In this document: one piece after another, positions 59,098 through 64,000 of the stretch
How positions within the stretch are numbered: the stretch's first letter is position 1
Layout: every line of letters begins with the position of its first letter
From: Hyposmocoma kahamanoa
Taxonomy: Eukaryota > Arthropoda > Insecta > Lepidoptera > Cosmopterigidae
NCBI RefSeq assembly: GCF_003589595.1
Contig: NW_020653750.1
Coordinates: forward strand, 2,972,167-3,036,166
Direction of reading: 5' to 3'
Length of the DNA stretch: 64,000 nt
The notes under the pieces: model-generated
What the model was told of the DNA's origin: nothing
Database searches by the model: none
The model's input: the letters and a program-made list of their open reading frames with translations, nothing else
Translations under genes and position numbers: made by a program

Positions 59098-59996
59098 CCT
59101 GACTCGAAACTGTTTTTTCCGGCTTAAAGTACTATATAAGATGCGTGAATTTCTTAGTGAGCAGCTCCGCATACGCCTTTGTGATTCCCTAATACTATCT
59201 AGATTAAACTATGGTGACGTAGTGTACGGTCCGCGACTTTTGGTAAAAACGAAAAGACTAGTGCAAAGAGTGCAAAATACATGCGCTCGATTTTGTTTTC
59301 GTGTACCACCGCGAAGTCACGTATCTCCGTTTCTGAATGAAGCTAAAACACTAAACATGTCGTCGCGAAGATACTCCCATTTAGCCACGTTTCTATTTGG
59401 AGTGACAAAAAGCAAAAAACCTTTTTACCTCCATGAACGTCTCGCATGGACTAATAGACCGCGCACCTGCAGGTTTCCACTCTGCATTCCAAAACACAAA
59501 ACTTCAGCATATAAAGGCAGTTTTAAATATTCCGCGGCGAAAATCTGGAACAACATACCGCCACCAATGCGTTCTTCACAATCCGTTTATATCCGCGTTC
59601 AAATGTCAAATCAAAGAGCACATTCTAAATCTACAAAACACGTCTGGAACAATTGTGTAATGCGCCTCAAAATACAAAATTAAAAAGAAAAAGCAGAGTG
59701 AATCTTTGTTGGGACATTAGCTGAAATTTGTGTTATGTTTCCTATTTAATTATATTGTTTCATGTTTAAGTTTTTATTTAACTCGCGTCCACGTTTATTT
59801 TTATTTTATTCATATATTTTTATTTCTTTTAATCGGCATTTTCGAAAAGGGTCCACTGAAAACCAGCGCTGTGGTTGCCGCAGTATTAGCTGAGTAGGGT
59901 CCTTTTCAGTGCAATAATACACTTTTAATACTAATTATTAATATTGTACTCCACGTGTATTGTGCTGAATAAATTACTTTTCTTTCTTTCTTTCTT
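59098..59996 (+). mobile_element. CR1-like LINE tail inserted into the R1-clade element
   Basis: The frame to the stop at 59681-59683 reads LKVLYKMREFLSEQLRIRLC, SRLNYGDVVYGPRLL, VQRVQNTCARFCFRVP and SFKYSAAKIWNNIPPPMR, the C-terminal region of a CR1-type polymerase. A 3' untranslated part follows, ending ...AATAAATTAC then TTTC repeats (59982-59995), as expected for such tails. It is 5'-truncated. Possible target-site duplication CTTCTTCC on both sides (about 59090 and 59995), not certain because of the TTTC repeats. Confidence 0.7.
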
Positions 59997-60310
59997 CTTC
60001 CAATCCGCTGCAGGAGAGCAGGGCGTCGGAGGAGGCACTAATCATGCCCTCCTTCAACCCCCATAACAGGGGTTTTGGCGGTGTATGCGGGGACGTCCGC
60101 CGCCCGTAATGTATAGACCCCGAAGTGGCGCGCGCGGTGTAAGTGATGAATCGGGTGGTGTCTCCCCAGCTCCTCCTCAACGGTAAGGGGCCTTCGGCCG
60201 AGGGCCAGCGCCGTCGGGACCGCGGAAGAGTGCGAAAGCGTTCCCATAGTCCCGGCAAAAGGCGCAGGGACGGAACACCGTGGGGTTTTAGTCGGTAGGA
60301 GTCCGACATG
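59997..60310 (+). repeat. Probable 3' untranslated tail of the interrupted R1-clade element
   Basis: GC-rich non-coding sequence with GGGGTTTTGGCGGTGTATGC, GTAAGGGGCCTTCGGCCGAG and, at the end, GTGGGGTTTTAGTCGGTAGG followed by AGTCCGACAT. That style of ending is common for lepidopteran R1-clade tails. It borders the next G-rich minisatellite block without a poly(A) run. Frames on either strand here are shadows. Confidence 0.6.
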
Positions 60311-60446
60311 ATCGGGGGATGGATTAAGGGGTGGGTTATGGGGTGGGTTGTAGGGTGGGTTGTAGGGTGGGTTAAGGGGTGGGTAAGGTTTGAGTTAGGG
60401 GGTGAGTTGGGGGTGGGTTAGGGGTGGGTTAGAGTTGAGTTAGAGA
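60311..60446 (+). repeat. G-rich minisatellite, middle block
   Basis: Tandem GGGTGGGTTGTAGGGTGGGTT units with G on the plus strand, the same orientation as the 58605-58785 block. Four or more close G-runs make this the best G-quadruplex candidate in the window. Confidence 0.85.
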
Positions 60447-60459
60447 TTGTTTAGGGAGT

Positions 60460-60783
60460 TCGCTGCCCAGCATAAAGGGGCCCGGGATGGAAGGCTCGTC
60501 TGGTGTTCGGCGAGCCTCACATTCGGAGTCGGTGGACCGATGTGTCTCCCTTCTCGGGGAGGGGCTGCGCAGGGCGCGGCCAGCCGCTGGTGGGGGCGCA
60601 GACGAGTGCAACAGCGTACCCGTACCCCCACCTACAGCGAAGTGGAGGAACACTCCGGGGGTTTAGTGCGGTCGGGCTGCTCCCCTTCAGGGTTCAGCCC
60701 AGTCCCACATAACCCTGGCTCTGCCCCCGCAGGGCCGGGGTATCTGTAAGCAGATTCCCCCGGATTAACAAAAAAAAAAGGGG
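60460..60783 (+). mobile_element. Short GC-rich retroposed tail with poly(A) and 13-bp target-site duplication
   Basis: Insert of about 324 bp ending in CGGATTAAC followed by ten A and four G. TTGTTTAGGGAGT occurs at 60447-60459 and again at 60784-60796, directly flanking it. The interior has features of R1-clade 3' untranslated regions (GGGTTTAGTGCGGTCGG, AGGGTTCAGCCCAGTCCC, GGGCCGGGGTATCTGTAAGC). Probably a severely 5'-truncated LINE copy. A SINE is the alternative. Frames over it on both strands are not genes. Confidence 0.75.
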
Positions 60784-60796
60784 TTGTTTAGGGAGT

Positions 60797-60915
60797 GGGT
60801 TTGTGGGTGGGCCACTCACCCGCTCACTCACCCACCGACTCACACGCTCACCCACCCACTCACACGCTCACTCACCCACTCACTCACCCGCTCACTCACC
60901 CGCTCACTCACCCAT
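60797..60915 (-). repeat. C-rich (inverted) minisatellite, right block
   Basis: After a short G-rich part the sequence flips to ACTCACCCGCTCACTCACCC units through 60915. The reverse complement, GGGTGAGTGAGCGGGTGAGT, is the same unit type as in the left block at 58605, so left and right blocks are in opposite orientation. Confidence 0.85.
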
Positions 60916-61021
60916 ATGTACTACAAATTTACCATAATTGTTAGTTTTAACTGTTAATTGTTAATCAAAAACATTGAAAAGATTGAAAATTGATCAATTG
61001 TTAATTGCAAATATACGCGAT
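60916..61021. repeat. AT-rich AATTGTTAATTGC-type repeat, left of the Jockey-like LINE
   Basis: Units such as TAACTGTTAATTGTTAATC and GATCAATTGTTAATTGC match those at 63867-63990 on the other side of the LINE, so the LINE probably inserted into this repeat. Confidence 0.6.
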
Positions 61022-63862
61022 TAACGATTGATTGAGTTACTTGAACTACCCCGGCTACTCGCTTGAGGAAAACTTTCAGGCCAAACCCGGGGTATGTGTA
61101 TATATTCGTTCGAATGTGTGCTGTCGCCGTCTGCGCTGCCTGGAGGACCCCTCCTTTTCCACTATGTGGGTGCTCGTAGAATCTAGCTGTTCAACTAGAG
61201 TCTTCGCGTGCTTATATAGATCCCACAGCGGAGATGCGGAGACAACTAGGCTCTTTGACCAACTGAGCCAGGCGACTCTTGACGCGCAGGCGCAGTTCCC
61301 ATCTGCGGAGATGGTCGTGATGGGGGACTTTAATGCTCACCATGAATCATGGTTGAGTTCCCTCAAGACTGACCATGCAGGAAGAACTGCCCACGCTTTC
61401 GCTCTCACGCATGACTTGACCCAACTGGTAACCCAGCCCACCCGGGTTCCAGACATATCGGATCATGCACCCTCTTTGCTTGACCTTCTGCTCGCTAGTC
61501 ACCCTACCTACTCTACAGTATCAGTCAGCCTTCCCCCCTGGGAAGTTCTGATCACTGTTTGGTTGGGTGTAAGGTTTCCCAAATGCCTCCAACTTTGCTG
61601 AAGGAGGTCACTCGTCGCATTTGGCACTACTCGTCGACGGATTGGGATGGTATGCGCCACTACTTTGCGTCCATCCCTTGGTTGCAGCACTGCTTTGCGG
61701 GAAAGGATGCCTCAGCAGCTGCCGATGCTGTTGTCGATGAGATTGGAACGGCTATGGATTACTACATACCGTCTTCCAGTGTCATCGCCAATCGCAGAGG
61801 ACGCCCTTGGTTCAATCGCGAATGCATGGACGCTGTTAGTGGGAAACAGGCTGCATATCGTGGTTGGATCAAGGGTCGTGTAACAAAGGATCCCAACCTT
61901 GCGTCCCTTAAAGCAGCCTATAACAAAGCAACCAAGTTTTGCAGGAGGGCTTACATAAGAGCGGATGCCCAGCGCGTTTCACGGATTGGCCAGAAGCTGG
62001 TGGCCTATCCCACCGGTAGCCGTGCCTACTGGAGCCTGGCCAAAGCCGTGCAGTCCAATTTTTGTCGTTCGTCGCTGCCGCCTTTGAGGTGTCCCAATGG
62101 ATTTTTGGCCTATGGCCCCGAAGAGAAAGTCAATTTATTGGCCGACCTTTTTGGGGCTAACTCGCGCATTCACGACCAAGATGCGCAACCGCCGTCAATT
62201 CCCCACTGCGGAGTCACAATGCCAGATATAGTTATCGGACAATGTGATGTCCGCAAGGAATTGCAGACTCTTGACGTGCGGAAGGCCTATGGTCCGGATG
62301 AGATACCTCTTATCGTCGGAGTTGTCTCCCGTACTGACGCGCTTATACCACCTCTCATACCAATCTGGTAACGTGCCCCTAGCTTGGAGGGAGGCCAACG
62401 TGCAACCTATCCCCAAGAAAGGAGATCGGTCTGATCCGACAAACTATCGCCCAATAGCTGTCACTTCAGTGCTCTGCAAAGTGATGGAACGGATTCTAAA
62501 TATCCAGATAATCCGGCCTGGAACGTCACTCCATTCTTAATGATCGACAGTACGGGTTTCGGCCGAACCGATCAACGGGTGACGTTCTAGCGTATCTAAT
62601 GCATCTCTGGGGTGAAGCTATCGACAAACAGGGCGAAACCTTAGCGATAAGTCTGGATATTGCTAAGGCCTTTGATCGGGTCTGGCACCGTGGTCTCCTC
62701 TCCAAGCTTCCGCCATATGGTCTTCCCGGCCGCCTTTGTGAGTGGATCTCCGGCTTTCTGCGAGAGCGAAGATTGCGTGTCCTTGTTGACGGAGGCACTT
62801 CGCGGCTCGTGACAGTTAATGCTGGGGTGCCACAGGGCTCCGTGCTGTCACCCACGCTGTTCCTTCTGCATAGCAATGAATGTTGCCTAGAGGCAACAAG
62901 TCATTGATATGCACGGTGCACGATTGCTATTATAAGCAATCGTCAAGCAGCCGGGAGGACCCTGAGAGAAACCGGGAAAAACTTGTCGCTGAGCTCAACC
63001 ATGTTTTGGAACATATATCGTCGTGGGGCTCCCGAAACTTGGTTGAGTTCAACGCCAAGAAAACCCAGGTATGCGCGTTCAGCTCCAAAAAATCCCCATT
63101 CCTTCCACTTCCCTATCTTCAGGGTACAATGCTGACGCTGCAGGACAAGCTCAGCCTACTGGGAATGAGCATCCAGAAGGACATGAGCAACAAAGATTAT
63201 ATCGAGAGCGTCATCTGTACCGCGTCGCGCAAGCTTGGCATCCTGAACAAGGTGCACCGATTTTTTACTCCAGAGCTGCGATACCTGTTGTATAAAGCTC
63301 AGGTCCGAAGCAGCATGGAGTACTGTTCGCACCTTTGGGACGGCTCTGCCAAGTACTTGCTCGATGCCCTAGATGGACTGCAGCGCTACGCCTTCCGTGT
63401 TGTCAACGATCCTCATGTAACTGAGCATGCGGAGTCGTTACAGCTTCGCAGAGATATAGCGTCTCTTAGCGTATTCTATCGCCTGTACCACGGTGAGTGC
63501 TCTGAAGAGTTATTCAACCTTATCCGTTCCTCTCCTTTCCATCAACGGACCACCCGTGCCGGACTGCGTTGCCACAGTTGGACGGTCAGTTCAATACCGT
63601 CCCGCACTAAAAAGTTTGGCAATTCGTTTTTATGCCGAACCATCAAATTGTGGAACCGACTCCCGGCGCATGTATTCCCTCCCCTCTATAACATCGGGTC
63701 CTTCAAACGTAGTATGAAGAAGCATTTAGCCAGACCGGCAAAATGATAGTGACGGAGTGAAGATATTTGTGTTTTCCATCCGTTACTCTCATCTCTGGAC
63801 TGTATTCGCACTATCCATCAGGCGCGGTGCAGTCATTTTGCCGAGTCGCAATAAAAAAAAAA
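61022..63862 (+). mobile_element. Broken Jockey-like non-LTR retrotransposon (endonuclease + RT)
   Basis: Codes in order: endonuclease (61032-about 61530) with MVVMGDFNAHHESWLSS and ISDHAPSLLDLLLA; endonuclease end and linker after a frameshift (61559-about 62305: RGRPWFNRECMDAVSG, KQAAYRGW); RT start after another frameshift (LYHLSYQSGNVPLAWREANV, NYRPIAVTSVLCKVMERIL); RT palm after a third frameshift near 62515 (YGFRPNRSTGDVLAYL, SLDIAKAFDRVWHRGL, GVPQGSVLSPTLFLLH); and the thumb and C-terminus (62900-63746: RNLVEFNAKKTQVCAFSS, SMEYCSHLWDGSAK, KLWNRLPAHVFPP). The YADD catalytic box expected near 62900 is destroyed. 5'-truncated in the endonuclease. 3' end with poly(A) at 63851-63862. Same family as 26450-28704 but better preserved. 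Confidence 0.88.
62880..63746 (+). pseudogene. RT thumb/C-terminal open frame of the 61-64 kb LINE
   Basis: The longest intact frame of the element, 288 codons. It covers the post-catalytic part of the polymerase. Landmarks: HVLEHISSWGSRNLVEFN, LSLLGMSIQKDMSNKDYIES, LRYLLYKAQVRSSMEYC and SLSVFYRLYHGECSEELF. It follows the damaged YADD region, so it cannot support activity on its own. Confidence 0.8.
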
Positions 63863-63866
63863 TAAT

Positions 63867-64000
63867 GATTAATTGTCAATTGCGAAATAGCAATTAACAA
63901 TTGATTAATTGTTAATTGCTGTTCTCACAATTAACAATGAAACAATTGTTAATTGCTATTTCGCAATTGACAATTAATTAATTGTCAATCTTTAATTACC
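63867..64000. repeat. AT-rich palindromic repeat at the window end
   Basis: ATTAATTGTCAATTGCGAAA and following 16 nt (63868-63903) has an exact 36-nt inverted copy at 63943-63978, spacer 39 nt. The units AATTGTTAATTGC recur. It runs off the right edge. Confidence 0.85.

Noticed and set aside
58605..60446. Genuine telomere repeat
   Set aside because: Units are GTGGGTTAGGG-like with irregular period, not the insect TTAGG pentamer, and unique-looking sequence lies on both sides. Only resemblance is claimed.
60429..60749. Overlapping frames on both strands in GC-rich sequence
   Set aside because: They lie in the untranslated tail of a retroposed element with poly(A) and target duplication.

Overview
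This is a eukaryotic, AT-rich and repeat-rich genomic window. It is almost certainly from an insect and most probably a moth (Lepidoptera). The basis is the mixture of non-LTR retrotransposon remnants (Jockey-like, R1-clade, CR1-like and RTE-like, several with 5' and 3' ends typical of lepidopteran copies), tRNA-derived SINE-like pieces, abundant short foldback elements, and a multi-domain insect-type chitin-binding mucin gene with short GT-AG introns.

Three host genes are well supported, all between 11.6 and 23.0 kb. Two are divergently transcribed relatives: a minus-strand gene (exons 13706-13874 and 11596-13175, 582 aa) and a plus-strand gene (exons 15727-15886 and 15987-17551, 574 aa). 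Both have a short first exon ending in a phase-1 intron, a cytosolic tail with an E-x-x-x-L-L motif, one membrane segment, and a lumenal part resembling the alpha-1,4-galactosyltransferase (A4GALT/GT32, DXD-type) family. The catalytic DXD is destroyed in both, and a long low-complexity segment occupies the middle. They look like a fast-evolving pair of pseudo-glycosyltransferases. The third gene is a four-exon, minus-strand, secreted mucin-like protein (18114-23007, 1551 aa) with eleven type-2 chitin-binding (peritrophin-A/CBM14) domains separated by Ser/Thr/Gln/Glu-rich linkers. It lies tail-to-tail with the plus-strand gene.

A weaker candidate is a small membrane-protein gene fragment on the minus strand at 4220-4822, with two phase-0 exons and no family recognised.

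The rest is intergenic and mobile DNA. 0-11 kb: a TG-rich microsatellite, foldback elements and a hAT-like MITE. 23-34 kb: foldbacks, a dead Jockey-like LINE (26.45-28.70 kb) and RTE tails. 34-41 kb: a SINE, a tandem array with a period of 172-200 bp, several palindromic MITEs, a 1.57 kb element with inverted ends, and a reverse-transcriptase fragment with an intact YADD box. 41-58 kb: scattered short repeats only. 58.5-64 kb: a nested complex. It contains an R1-clade tail interrupted by a CR1-like tail, a second GC-rich tail with a 13-bp target-site duplication, G-rich minisatellites in opposite orientations on the two sides, a broken Jockey-like LINE, and an AT-rich palindromic repeat at the window end.

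A dispersed repeat of about 290 bp ('family A' here, at least ten copies) and a foldback repeat containing CCGGATTTAAATCGCGTATA ('family B') recur through the whole window. No CRISPR arrays, bacterial operons, rRNA genes or convincing functional tRNA genes were seen.
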